Below the pieces are notes generated by a model. It had not been told where the DNA came from. It made no database searches and saw nothing but the letters and a program-made list of their open reading frames with translations. Both the position numbers and the translations under genes were made by a program. 64,000 nucleotides of DNA from Paratinospora sagittata (Eukaryota > Streptophyta > Magnoliopsida > Ranunculales > Menispermaceae): positions 39,402,741-39,466,740 of the forward strand of contig CM069593.1 of assembly GCA_035771175.1 (NCBI GenBank). Direction: 5' to 3'. Positions 10,659-21,027 of this stretch are shown in pieces. The number at the start of each line of letters is the position of its first letter. Within the stretch, counting starts at the first letter, position 1.

Positions 10659-12676
10659 TTTTTTTTTTTTTTTTGACAAGTTACACCATATGTATTTAAT
10701 TTATATATTTTACCACATTTATTTATTTTTACATTTTAATTACTAGATATAACCAACTATTTATTGCAACCACGGAAGTGGAGATGTCTTTTCAACTTAC
10801 TCTCTAGACGTTTTTGATCAAAATATTATTTCAAGGTTTTCTTCGATCATTAGGAAATTTAATAAGTGATTTTGATTGCACTACCTAAGATAAAATGAAA
10901 GATAACATATCTATGCACATATAAAAAAAAAAAAAAAAAAGAAATGGAAAGAGAGTCTCCTTGTGGAAGATCTTAGATGATTGATAAAAAAACTCCACAT
11001 TGATATTTACACGATCATATACCTTTTGACATGTCAAGCTTAATGGTCGCTTTAGTAGGCTCTCCTCTTGCTTTACCAAGGGACACTGGAAACCCAGTAG
11101 TGGAGCTAAGCATCAGTCACTGGCATTAGAACTCATCATCCATCTAGCATTTTTCTTAAAATACATCTTATGCTTTTAAAAAACATTTCTATATATTTTA
11201 ATAAATATTTTATATTCTCATAAAAAAAATATTATATTTATTAAACAAAATAGGACATTCTCTTATTCAAAACCATGTATAAGACCAAATTCATTCAATT
11301 TCTAAAAGGGATTATTATGATAATTATGATGATTTTTTTTTGGAAAAATAAAATAAAATTTAAATATGTTTTGATCAATAGAAGGGGTAATATAATGCGT
11401 TCTCTCTCTAGTAAAGTATAAAACAGAAAAAACAACTAGTAGAGTAAACACCAAAAATCAAAGGTATATACTAGTTAATGGTTAATCAAGCTTTTTAGAA
11501 ACAAGAAGTTCTGATCCTATAGGAACAATATTAACTACTTGGGTGTCCATCCAAAGCCTCCCTTATGGTCAAGGACATAGCTTCTCCAATTCACATGAAG
11601 AAAACAGATACGTCGTAGCATTGTAGAAATGAATATCCCTGCAATCAACATGGAAGCTGGCATGCAACACGTCTTGCACTACATACACTCGGACCAAGCT
11701 TCCCCCGTCCCCTAGCAATAGGCATCACTCCCAATAGAGAGCTGAAGCAAATTACACGGGAAAGTACTTGACAAATGCTCTTGTATAATATGAATACCTC
11801 ATATTTCTCAAAAACGATATATATTTAAGTACATACCAATCATTGGGTATTATTTTGTTTGATGAGAGAGATGATGGTGTGAATGTTAATCCCGTGACAA
11901 ATAATCCTCCACCAACATACTTAGAGCATGCATTGCCCACATTTTACATCGACAAGAACAACAGGCGTCCGTTCAACCACCGCCACATGCACATGGAACA
12001 AACATAACCTGTTACAGACTAAACAGGCATTTTTGTGAGGTGAATTGTATGAAAGAGACGTAAATATTATCAATAATGAAATAATTTCAGAAGTAATAAT
12101 AATAATAATAATGTTTATAAAGCCTTTCCATTCAATGTTACATCACACAGGAACTTTCGTCCAACAACCCCCAACCCCACATCACCCACCTGCTCCCTCA
12201 AATGCAAGCAAGTCCAACCCCGTTCACGTCACAAAACGCAGATTCTCCACCTTCCAACCCAAAACAACTACTCCACCACCCAGGAATTATCCAAAAAAAA
12301 TACATAAGGTAAAAAAATACCAAGTCAATTGAAATGTATAAGCCTTTTTCACGAGGACCCAAAAAAAGATTACTGAAAAAGTAGAGAGAAAGACACCTCA
12401 AAACTAAAAATATTTGGAGAAAATTGCCTAACTAGGTAGGCTTAGTGTTTTCTTGCTTACCTAGAAAGGTCCTTTCTTGGCTTCTGCTGTAGTAATAAAA
12501 TGTTGAAATGAATTTCTTTACCCAATTTAACCCATCCTGCTTCCCCTGGCTACTGTAGTTACCTTCCTTCTCATCTCCACCAACAAGCTTCCCCAAACAA
12601 AATCAAAAGACAAAATGATTAAAAGAAGAAAAAAAATATTTACTGTGTTATTCATCTTTTCCGTTCTCTCTTTTCG
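10659..12676. other. Intergenic sequence and probable 3' UTR of the zinc finger gene
   Basis: This AT-rich interval has poly-T and poly-A runs (10659-10675, 10921-10940) and no supported coding region. The last few hundred bases before 12677 are downstream of the minus-strand stop codon and probably hold its 3' UTR. Open frames here (for example 12045-12332) show no conserved features. Confidence 0.5.
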
Positions 12677-14992
12677 CTAAGCAACGAGCTGATCAAGCTG
12701 CATCTGCTCAAGCCATGCGCCCAAAACTGCATGATCAACTGACTCAGCCTGAGAATTTGCATTTGTTGCATTGGAAGCCTCCCCAGAAGTTGGTGCTGCT
12801 GCAACATCAGATGTAGGTAACAGCACTTTTTGTTTGATCTCTGGTGGAGATTCCTTCACTAGAGATTGAACCCATGATAGATCAGGTTCTTCCCCATTGT
12901 TTCCCACCTCTAGTGCCGAAGAAGATGATCTCTGAGAACGACCCAGTTCATCTCCATGAACAGCCCAATCCAGCTTCCCACTGGGAGATCCCCATTTTGA
13001 CCAAGGGCTCCCTGGAGACCCTACAATTGCCGGGGCGCTGGATCCAAGTTCACGTGAACTGAGGCTTCGTAGTTGTTGCTGAAGTTTTTCCCGTTGTGAG
13101 AAGGCAGACAATCGAGAGCCCATTGGTGATATTGGTTCCATGCTCCGTGGAGACATTCTTCCAGGGGAGGGAGCACCAAATGAGGCTTGCAATAGAGGGT
13201 GTTCAACATTCTTAGGAGAGAATGCATTTGTGTTGATTGGAGATAGCATGCTCTGTTGCTGCTGGATTTGATTGAAGACCATAGATTTGTGTGATGGAGA
13301 AAAGACCGTCGAGGATGCAGCCTGATCAGCAAATCGAGGGGATGATGATGATGAAATTTCAGCTGTGAAGAGATCTTCGAGATTTGCTGGATTTAGGGTT
13401 TTAGTTCGAACCTGGCGGTTCACTGATGAGGAACTGAGCCGAGACTGTGAGAAGCATGACAAATCATTAAGGATCTGCTGTTGTTGCACTTCAAAATCTG
13501 GCAACATGTAGTCCTCCGCCATAATATCTCTTGCATTAAGAGATGATCTTAGGCGACTGGATTGGAAATTGCTTCCTGGTAGATGCAAAGTCGGAACATT
13601 AGGCTGTGGCCAAGCCAAGGATGAGTGAGATATGCCATTGGCTGATGGAGACATCGGTGGTGTAAATGGAGAAGGTGACATCACAGAGAGTGAAGAGGGA
13701 GATCCTGGCAAGAGGCTCATTGCTGTAGCCATGTCCATGGCACTAGCAGCAGATGCAGTTGATCGCGGAGATGGAACTGCAGAACCAGTGGAAACATAGA
13801 GAGGTCGCAGCTCCTCAGAAGTATGAGCAAAAAAGCAAACTCGCCTCATGCAATTTATGCCATCCTTGCAAAGCCGAGTCCTGTATTGTGCTGGGTGAAG
13901 CCAGCATTCAAAAACACCATGAGCATATTCACACAAATCTCCTCTTCTGCATGCACCTTTCCGAAAATCTGGACAAGGCACACAACTATAATGAAACTTC
14001 CTAGGATCTCTCCTGCGTGCATTCTCGCCCGGATGAACAAAAGGGCACTCAGTCCAGTCATGGGAGTAGGCTCGAGAACAAGGTCTCACCTTGAACGAGA
14101 ACATGCGAAACTCATCAGTTGAATAAATGCTGTTCTTGATATCTGGGAGAGAAGGATCAATTGGGTATTCTTTCTTTTCCGACACCGAAGATATTGGAAG
14201 ATCACTGAAGTTCATCATTGGAGAAGAAGTTGAATCTGAAGCAGATGATGGAGATCCACCATCAGGTGATGAAGAAAGAGGTGGGGAATTGGAATTTGAA
14301 GCAGCAGCTGTCAAAATTCGCAGGCTTCGTTCACCAGTAGAACCATAGGAACCATTGTTCACAAGAAGCTCTTCAAGCTCCATTCTCATGTTGGGTAGCT
14401 TTGGTGGAACCACAATAACATCAGCCGGGCAACGACCATTGGCATCCATTGCATTAGGGTCTGCACCAGCAAGTAATAGCAACTTCACTACATCAACAGC
14501 ATTAGGTGCTCCACCAGAGGCAGCACAGTGGAGAGCAGTGCTCTTATCCGGGCCACAGGAACGATTTACATCAGCCTCAGATAAGGAAAGGAGGATGAGC
14601 TTAAGCACATCCACACTACCATATGTTGCTGCGACCATCATCGGAGTTCTATGTTCAAGAACCATCTGCTTCGAGCCCTTCTGGCGGCCATACCAAAGTC
14701 CAATCTCATCAATAGAAGGGGCATCACGTACAATTGCGTGCTTGAAACCATCAACGTCGTTGTTTGCAGCAAGCTCAAGCAAGTTAGAAGAAGAGTCATC
14801 AATTTCTACAGTTAGGTGATTCATGTCTTTGGTATTATTAGATTTTTTGCCAGCAAGCTCAAGCAAGTTAGAAGAAGAGTCATCAATTTCTACAATTAGG
14901 TGATTCATGTTTTCGGTATTATTAGATTTTTTGGTTTCTTCAGACGAAGGAGAAGACGATGTGGACTGTAAGTGCTCGGGACCACCGCACAT
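12677..14992 (-). CDS. Ankyrin-repeat and tandem CCCH zinc finger protein (RR-TZF, AtC3H30/OXS2-like)
   Basis: The product has 771 aa. Ankyrin-type repeats span about residues 115-190 ([29 protein letters not shown]). A plant RR-TZF module follows: C305-X5-H311-X4-C316-X3-H320, then C340-X7-C348-X5-C354-X3-H358 and C375-X5-C381-X4-C386-X3-H390, all cysteines and histidines present. The long Ser/Pro/Gln-rich tail ends [13 protein letters not shown], a conserved tail of Arabidopsis OXS2-type proteins. Family members act in stress responses as nucleic-acid-binding regulators that move between cytoplasm and nucleus; that role is inferred. I chose the ATG at 14992 (MCGGPEHLQ). Translation could open 17 codons earlier, but those codons overlap a splice acceptor at 15012-15013. 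The coding region is intronless. Oddity: residues 21-48 and 49-75 are a tandem duplication. Confidence 0.95.
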   Translation of the reverse strand: MCGGPEHLQSTSSSPSSEETKKSNNTENMNHLIVEIDDSSSNLLELAGKKSNNTKDMNHLTVEIDDSSSNLLELAANNDVDGFKHAIVRDAPSIDEIGLWYGRQKGSKQMVLEHRTPMMVAATYGSVDVLKLILLSLSEADVNRSCGPDKSTALHCAASGGAPNAVDVVKLLLLAGADPNAMDANGRCPADVIVVPPKLPNMRMELEELLVNNGSYGSTGERSLRILTAAASNSNSPPLSSSPDGGSPSSASDSTSSPMMNFSDLPISSVSEKKEYPIDPSLPDIKNSIYSTDEFRMFSFKVRPCSRAYSHDWTECPFVHPGENARRRDPRKFHYSCVPCPDFRKGACRRGDLCEYAHGVFECWLHPAQYRTRLCKDGINCMRRVCFFAHTSEELRPLYVSTGSAVPSPRSTASAASAMDMATAMSLLPGSPSSLSVMSPSPFTPPMSPSANGISHSSLAWPQPNVPTLHLPGSNFQSSRLRSSLNARDIMAEDYMLPDFEVQQQQILNDLSCFSQSRLSSSSVNRQVRTKTLNPANLEDLFTAEISSSSSPRFADQAASSTVFSPSHKSMVFNQIQQQQSMLSPINTNAFSPKNVEHPLLQASFGAPSPGRMSPRSMEPISPMGSRLSAFSQREKLQQQLRSLSSRELGSSAPAIVGSPGSPWSKWGSPSGKLDWAVHGDELGRSQRSSSSALEVGNNGEEPDLSWVQSLVKESPPEIKQKVLLPTSDVAAAPTSGEASNATNANSQAESVDHAVLGAWLEQMQLDQLVA
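14767..14932 (-). repeat. 84-bp in-frame tandem duplication in the zinc finger gene
   Basis: Two adjacent units encode [20 protein letters not shown]... and [20 protein letters not shown]..., each ending SNLLELA. They differ by a few substitutions, so the duplication is not brand new. The second unit joins directly to the conserved ANNDVDGF segment before the ankyrin repeats, so it looks like the ancestral copy. Confidence 0.9.
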
Positions 14993-15011
14993 TCTTTGTT
15001 CGGTAGCAAAC

Positions 15012-16435
15012 CTGCAAGGAGGAGAAATTATGATCAAACGCATTTCAAATAATTAACAACTAATAAATCTTGCAAAGAAATGAAGATTGTTCTGCGTTGA
15101 ACCACACGCGCAGGTACAGTAATCACAAATCCTCAGATTAACAAAACAACAGAACGGGAAATTCGTCAAGAGAATGCCAGGAACAGCACGAAAATCATTA
15201 TATACAAAAAAAAAGGAATTAGAATTTAGAACTGCGAGTACAATAACACAAAATTTAAACCTATAAATTGTTGATCTAAAACAATAGACAAATTTGATGA
15301 AAACGAAGCCCTTCAGAGAGTAAATCTCTGAGGGATACAGCAGAGTTTCCGCTTCGGACATTTAAAATGATAAGAAAATAGAGGAAGAAAATAATTCAAT
15401 CAGCTTTAGAATAAATCTAGGACAATGCTTAAGAAAAGGCACAAAGATCTACGGAGAAATTATCGGAGAAGAAAAGTAATTTCGATCAGCACAACAAGTG
15501 GAGTCCGAAAGAGTTTAGATCTAGAACCGCAGGCTATTCCTAGCTCACCCATAAAGAAGTCGGAGCTTACCGCTACAGCCCTAGGTCTCACCACGCACGC
15601 TAGCTAGCTAGTAGTAGACAGGTGTTTAATCTGAACATCCAAACATTAAAAAAAGTCCCAAGCATTACAACGGTAAACCCTAGCAAAACACCGACCATTC
15701 GGAAACAATAGCAGTTGTACAGATCATCAACAAAACTACAGAAACTTGCAGAGCAATCAAATTCACACTTTGATGTTAATATCTCAATATACAAACAGAG
15801 ATCTGAAGTATCATAAACCATCAAAGAGAGAGCTACTAAATCTTCTAAAAACAGAAGAGCAGATCAAGAAACAATCGAAAAACAGGGAAAGGATCTTACT
15901 GGCCATTCAAAATTCATCGTAGCATCCAGATTTAAGGAGAAAATGATCAAGTTGTCAGAAATTAGAAAAAGAGCAGATTTCAAGAACAGAGATTTCACAC
16001 ACAAAAAAACAGTTTGAACAAACAGATTCAAATCAGCTTGCAAGTAATTGTAGCAAAATAATAATCATCAAACAAATCAAACACCAAAACCACTCACCGA
16101 TTCCCAGAAATCTCAATATTCCAAATCGGCTTAGAAGAAGAACTCATTCAAAAGCTCCATAACTTTCACAGATCTGCAAAAACGATCCAACTGACAAAAA
16201 CTGCTACAAATTAAAACCAACGTGGTAAGAAGAAGACGATGAGGACAGACAGAAACGCCTCGAAAACCAAACGATTATTAGATGGAGAAAATCACGAGGA
16301 ATTAAACCCAAAAACGCCACTTTAACACCAAAAGAAACTCGTTGAAAAACTCGCCGATCCAAAACACCCCCAAACCAAGAGGACAAGAAGTAACGTTAGA
16401 AAGAGAAAGAGTCTTCAACGTCTCCAAATTAAGTT
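15012..16435 (-). other. Intron-containing 5' UTR of the zinc finger gene
   Basis: On the minus strand an acceptor TTGCAG lies 20 bp upstream of the start codon (acceptor AG at 15013-15012). A good donor GTAAGA lies at 15899-15894, giving a UTR intron of about 888 bp. A second donor GTGAGT is at 16097-16092, suggesting a further upstream exon or alternative first exons. Two short ATG frames (ATG at 15925 and at 15917) sit in the exon just before the 15899 donor. Leader DNA near 16380-16435 is pyrimidine-rich on the coding strand. Exon limits are predictions from splice motifs only. Confidence 0.6.
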
Positions 16436-17331
16436 GAAATGAAATGAAATGAAACGCGTCTCAAATGCAAATGAGGGATAAATTTTGAGTGCTAGAATTA
16501 ACCATTGGAAATGCACTCCAAATTCACCGGACATGAAAAGAGTTAAGGAATTGAAAACGCAGGTTGGTGACCGGCACAGCAAGTGCAAAGCTGATCCCTG
16601 AACGCAATGGGTTTGACGAGTCGGTCGACCGGGTGAGCCGGTGGTCAAGTGAGCTCGAGTTGATAGATTATGTCCGATTGGAATGTGGACTGGCGTCCGC
16701 GAATGAGATTGCAGAGAGGTGTACGAAGCGGACTTCAGGCAATAGTCAAATTTGGTTAATTGTGGAGTCAAATCCAGGAAAAAGGGCGTGGAGCACCAAC
16801 GAGAAAAGCGAGACTCCTTGAGTCTTGAGCTGAGTAGTAGACCACTAGTAATATTATATAATTAAAAATATATATATATATTAAAATAATAAAAATAATC
16901 AAATAATCAACTATTAAGAAAATAAAAAAATAAATAGGAAGATAATTGTGATAAAAAATAAAAAATATTTTTTAATATAATAAAAAATAATAAAATTTGT
17001 ACTAAAAAATGGGCAGAAAATTTAAGCCGCCCTCTGTTGACTAAAATAATGGGTGTGGGCCCACTTTGTACAGACAAATGGATATTATGATCTCGATGAA
17101 AATCTGACGGTGGAAACAGAGTAAAAGTCTTCCTCTAGATGATAGTGACACGTTCCTATCCTTAATGTCGGAAGAGATTTTGATCTGAAAGGTCTCTTCT
17201 TCCGAAGATAATTCTTTAAATACCGGATTCGCCCTTATATAGCTTAAGAAATAATAGCGAAGGTATGCCAATTACACGATTATTCGTATTTTTTATTTTT
17301 ATTTTTTTTGGTTCATTGGAGAGGCTGTCGA
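16436..17331. promoter_or_regulatory. Upstream region of the zinc finger gene
   Basis: A GC-richer island with several CpG sites (about 16560-16830) lies upstream of the predicted leader and is a likely promoter-proximal region. No TATA box could be assigned. Sequence from 16850 to 17030 is very AT-rich. The 17040-17290 part has mixed composition with no recognised gene. The open frame at 16564-16821 shows no family features. Confidence 0.35.
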
Positions 17332-17699
17332 GGGGCTTTTGACCTGATTGTCTTTAAAAAATAAAAAAAAAATTACAAATATCATCAAAATGTAAATATT
17401 GACTTTTTTGCCCTACTTTCACTATTTATTGTCCAGTCAGTCGACACACAAGCACCACGCAGGCGGTGGAGCTGAAGTTAGGAATGCGTCTTTTGAAAAA
17501 ACATCTTTCCTATCAAAAAAAAAATTGTTTTAAGGGAATGCGTCTTTCTAAAAGATGTCTTCCCTATTAAAAAAATTATTTTAAGGCAACCTAAAAGACG
17601 CCTTCCCTTCAATTTTGTTTTTTTTTAAATGAAGATGTCTTTTAAAAAGACGTCTTTACTAAACCTAACCCCACAAATACCCCACCCGCGACCCCACTC

Positions 17700-18075
17700 T
17701 CCTACTTCCCTACCCCATACACTCCTCTATCTGAAACTCCTTCGTTGTCGCTGTCCTATCGTCGTCGCCGTCGTCGGCAGCCTCTCGCTCTCTTCTTACG
17801 AGCGACACCATTTCGTGCAAGATCTGCTCTTGTCGTCGCCATTCCCTCTCACTCTCTGCAACTCCTTCCTCTGTGTCATTGCCATCGTCGGAAACCTCTC
17901 TCTCGCCCTCCTCGCTGTGTCGGCTCTCGCTGTCTCCTTCGAGCGACTACTTGTGCTCTCCCTCCATCTCAACGCCATTTCCTCTCTCTCTCTGCAACTC
18001 CTTCCTCCATCAACGGTTCTCTCTCCTTCCTCACTGTGTCGACCTCTCGCTTTCTTCTTGCTAGCGGCGCCATTC
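17700..18075 (+). repeat. CT-rich, roughly threefold repeated segment inside the Mutator-like element
   Basis: Three imperfect copies of a unit share phrases such as TCTGCAACTCCTTCCTC, GCCATT(T/C)CCTC and CTCTCGCT. The segment is open for 168 codons (17629-18135), but the translated Leu/Ser-rich product follows the DNA repeat and has no recognised domain. I treat it as repeat DNA, possibly a captured host fragment. Confidence 0.5.
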
Positions 18076-19499
18076 CCTAGCTTTTTACAACACTTCCATC
18101 AAATTATTTTATTTGATTGTGTAGGTTTTTTTTAGATATTTTATAGTTTTTGTAACTTATGAAAAATATTTATGTTTTGATGAGTTGTATAAATTATTTG
18201 GATCAAATGACTAATTTAATTTTACTTCTGAAGTATATTGTAGACGTTTGGTGTCGACGTCAAAGTAGGCAGCGTTGCGAAGACCTCTCTAGTGAGAATC
18301 AGGTATATAATAATTTGATTTGTTATTTAGATTATTTTATTAGTAATTCACGTTAAAAATAAGTTTTGCGCTAATTATATCAAAACATAAAAATAAATTT
18401 TAAATCATGAAGTTAAATTGTTCAAATACCTCGAGAGATAGGCTTTTAAATTGAATATTAATTTTTATAATAGTTTTTCTTGGTTTTGGTTTAAATTTTT
18501 ATTTGTGTAAAGTATAAATATTATAGTGCAATTTTCTTGGTTTTGCTTTATATACCCCAAATGGATTTAATTAAAACAAAACTTGATTAGTTCAATTAAA
18601 AAAATTGTGCATCATAATCAACAAATTAGTGTTATTAAATCAGTACAGAGAGTATCAGGACAAAATTTTCATTTAGTGTTATTAAATGGGACTTATAGAA
18701 TGGTTTCATATAGGAAACTATTAGAAATAAATTATACCATAGATTTAATAAAACTTCAGGAAAAGTGAAATATGCAAACACTCGAGAATCAAATGATGCA
18801 TAGTAGATCAACAATGCATATAGATGCCCGATTGAGAGAGCTGAAACTATGCCACTAAAAAATCAATTTATTTACATTTAATTTGTACTAGGAGATCAAA
18901 ATATCAAAAACTTCAACCCAATCTTATAAAATACCACGTAAAAAAAAAGAAAAAGAGATTTGCAAGTCTAAAGAAACTTAAATTATCAGTTACAGCTCTA
19001 AACATAAATAAAATAAACAATCAACCGAATTGCTCAACTCAGAAGTCACGAATTTTATCATTTTCAATATTATATCTCTTTGAGCTTCTCTTCAAAAAGT
19101 TGTCAATTTTTCTGTGGGTGCTGTTGTTATAAATAAATATTCTTTTGTTAATTTCCTAGTTGTTAATATCATTACATTAATGAAAAGAGAACATTTATAT
19201 ATAATCAATAAAGTCTATTTAAAGAAGTCAGTGGCTTGAATTTGGACTTATATAATTAATTGTGGCGTTTTTTTTTGTTTCAGAAAAGATTTTGCCTCCT
19301 TGACTAATTCACCTTTAAGTGGTCCGTGATTATACTGTTCAATCTTCAGGAAGGTCAAATGTTAATTACATTTCTTTTTAATTGTTACTTTGTTGAAATC
19401 ATAGTCTTTTATTTTATTTTTTGTTTGAAGGAATGACGATTGTATTTTGCTTATTATGTCTAGATGACAGATAGGTTTGTTTATATAATATGCTACAGT

Positions 19500-20385
19500 G
19501 GTTTGGCTTCGGTGAGGCCGAACAGTTTACTAAAAGCTTTGATTTTTCTTAATAACTTAAATTCGGGATGGGGGTCCAAAAATTCAACAGGATATGTGAA
19601 TGGGATTTCGTTGCTTCCGGGGGATGGTGGGAGGATAGTGGGACGCGCTGAAAGTGGTCGGGTAAAAAAAAACCCAATGGTTTGGCTTCGGTGAGGCTGA
19701 ACAGTTTAGTAAAAGCTTATGTTTTTCATTTAAACTTGAATTCGGGATGGGAGTCCAAAAATTCAACCGGACATGGGAATGGGATTTCGTCGCCTCCGGG
19801 GGATGGTGGGAGGATAGTGGGATGCGCTGAAAGTGGTCGGGTAAAAAAAATACTCCGTGGTTTGGCTTCGGTGAGGCCGAACAGTTTAGTAAAAGCTTAT
19901 GTTTTTCATTTAAACTTGAATTCGGGATGGGGGTCCAAAAATTCAACAGGATATGTGAATGGGATTTCGTTGCTTCCGGGGGATGGTGGGAGGATAGTGG
20001 GACGCGCTGAAAGTGGTCGGGTAAAAAAAAACCCAATGGTTTGGCTTCGGTGAGGCTGAACAGTTTAGTAAAAGCTTATGTTTTTTATTTAAACTTGAAT
20101 TCGGGATGGGGGACCAAAAATTCAACCGAATATGGGAATGGGATTCCGTCGCTTCCGGGGGATGGTGGGAGGATAGTGGGATGCGCTGAAACTGGTCGGG
20201 TAAAAAAAAATCCCGTGGTTTGGCTTCGGTGAGGCCGAACAGTTTACTAAAAGCTTTGATTTTTCTTAATAACTTGAATTCGAGATGGGGGTCAAAAAAT
20301 TCAAACGGACATGAGAATGAGATTCTGTCGCCTCCGGGGGATCATTAGAGGATAGTGGGATGCGCTGAAAGTGATACTTGATTGA
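19500..20385. repeat. Five-copy tandem array, 179-180 bp unit
   Basis: Units start with GGTTTGGCTTCGGTGAGG at 19500, 19679, 19859, 20038 and 20217. Spacing is 179, 180, 179 and 179 bp. Each carries CGGGATGGG, GCTTCCGGGGGATGGTGGG and GCGCTGAAAGTGGTCGGG. Units 2, 3 and 4 are very similar. Both strands stay open across a full unit (60 codons), so repeated peptides appear, but the 179-bp spacings shift the frame. I regard it as non-coding satellite-like DNA. Confidence 0.95.
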
Positions 20386-20839
20386 CACAAGCACAAAAAA
20401 AATTGAAAAAAAAAATTGTATGGAAGGCGTCTTTTAGAAAGACGCTTTCCCTTAAAAAAAAAAAAATATTTGTAAAGGGAAGACGTCTTTCTAAAAGACG
20501 CCTTCTGTTAAAAAAAAATCTTTTTAAAGGGAATACATCTTTCTAAAAGACGCATTCTATTAAAAAAATATATATCAAAAATTTTTAAAAGGAATACGCC
20601 TTTTGAAAAAACATCTTCCCTGTAAAAAAATTACAACGGAAGGCGTTTTTTCAAAAGATGCCTTCTTAACATCTCCAGCTCCCCCGCCCGTGTGGCGCTT
20701 GTGTGTAGGCTGACTGGGCGTTGAATAGTAAAAGTAGGGCAAATGAGTCAATATTTACGTTTTGATGGCATTTGTGAAATTTTTTTAATTTTTTAAGGCC
20801 AATCAGGTCAAAAGCCCCGCTATCCAGTCATGGGCATCC

Positions 20840-21027
20840 TACAAGCTTGGAAGAGGGCTTACAGTAATACTTTTAGATTGCCTACCAACAAACGACACCT
20901 TTTAACTTTAAGAGTTAAAAGACGGTTGTCAGAGGATTCAAATCCTTCAAAGAGGACTTATAGTGATACTTACAGATCACTCACTAACAAAGGACACCTT
21001 TCAATTTTGGGAGTTAAGGACGACTGG
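20840..21027. repeat. Two-copy direct repeat interrupted by the LTR at 21028
   Basis: A unit of about 100 bp (AAGAGGGCTTACAGTAATAC ... GTTGTCAGAGGATTCAAA) is followed by a second copy (AAGAGGACTTATAGTGATAC ... GACGACTGG). The second copy stops at 21027 and its expected continuation reappears after the LTR as TTGGCATAGGATTCAAAC (about 23416). The LTR therefore inserted into this repeat. Confidence 0.7.

Larger units (their letters stand above)
17332..20818. mobile_element. Mutator-like element with long inverted termini
   Basis: Left and right ends are inverted over at least 180 bp with high similarity, starting GGGGCTTTTGACCTGATTG. Just inside are many short motifs such as AAAGACGCCTTCC and GGCGTCTTTTAGAAAGACG in both orientations, typical of subterminal transposase-binding repeats. 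The 9-mers GCTGTCGAG (17324-17332) and GCTATCCAG (20819-20827) match at 7 of 9 and may be a decayed target duplication. The interior holds CT-rich repeats, AT-rich DNA and a five-copy tandem array. No transposase is recognised, so it is probably non-autonomous. The family call rests on termini and size only. Confidence 0.65.

Noticed and set aside
14355..14819. 154-codon plus-strand frame inside the zinc finger gene
   Set aside because: It is antisense to the conserved ankyrin region and is a shadow of a well-supported gene.
16564..16821. 85-codon frame upstream of the zinc finger gene
   Set aside because: It lies in the presumed promoter region and has no conserved motif or splice support.
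19584..20036. Minus-strand 150-codon frame with repeated peptide
   Set aside because: It only mirrors the 180-bp tandem DNA repeat; frames shift between 179-bp units and no domain is recognisable.
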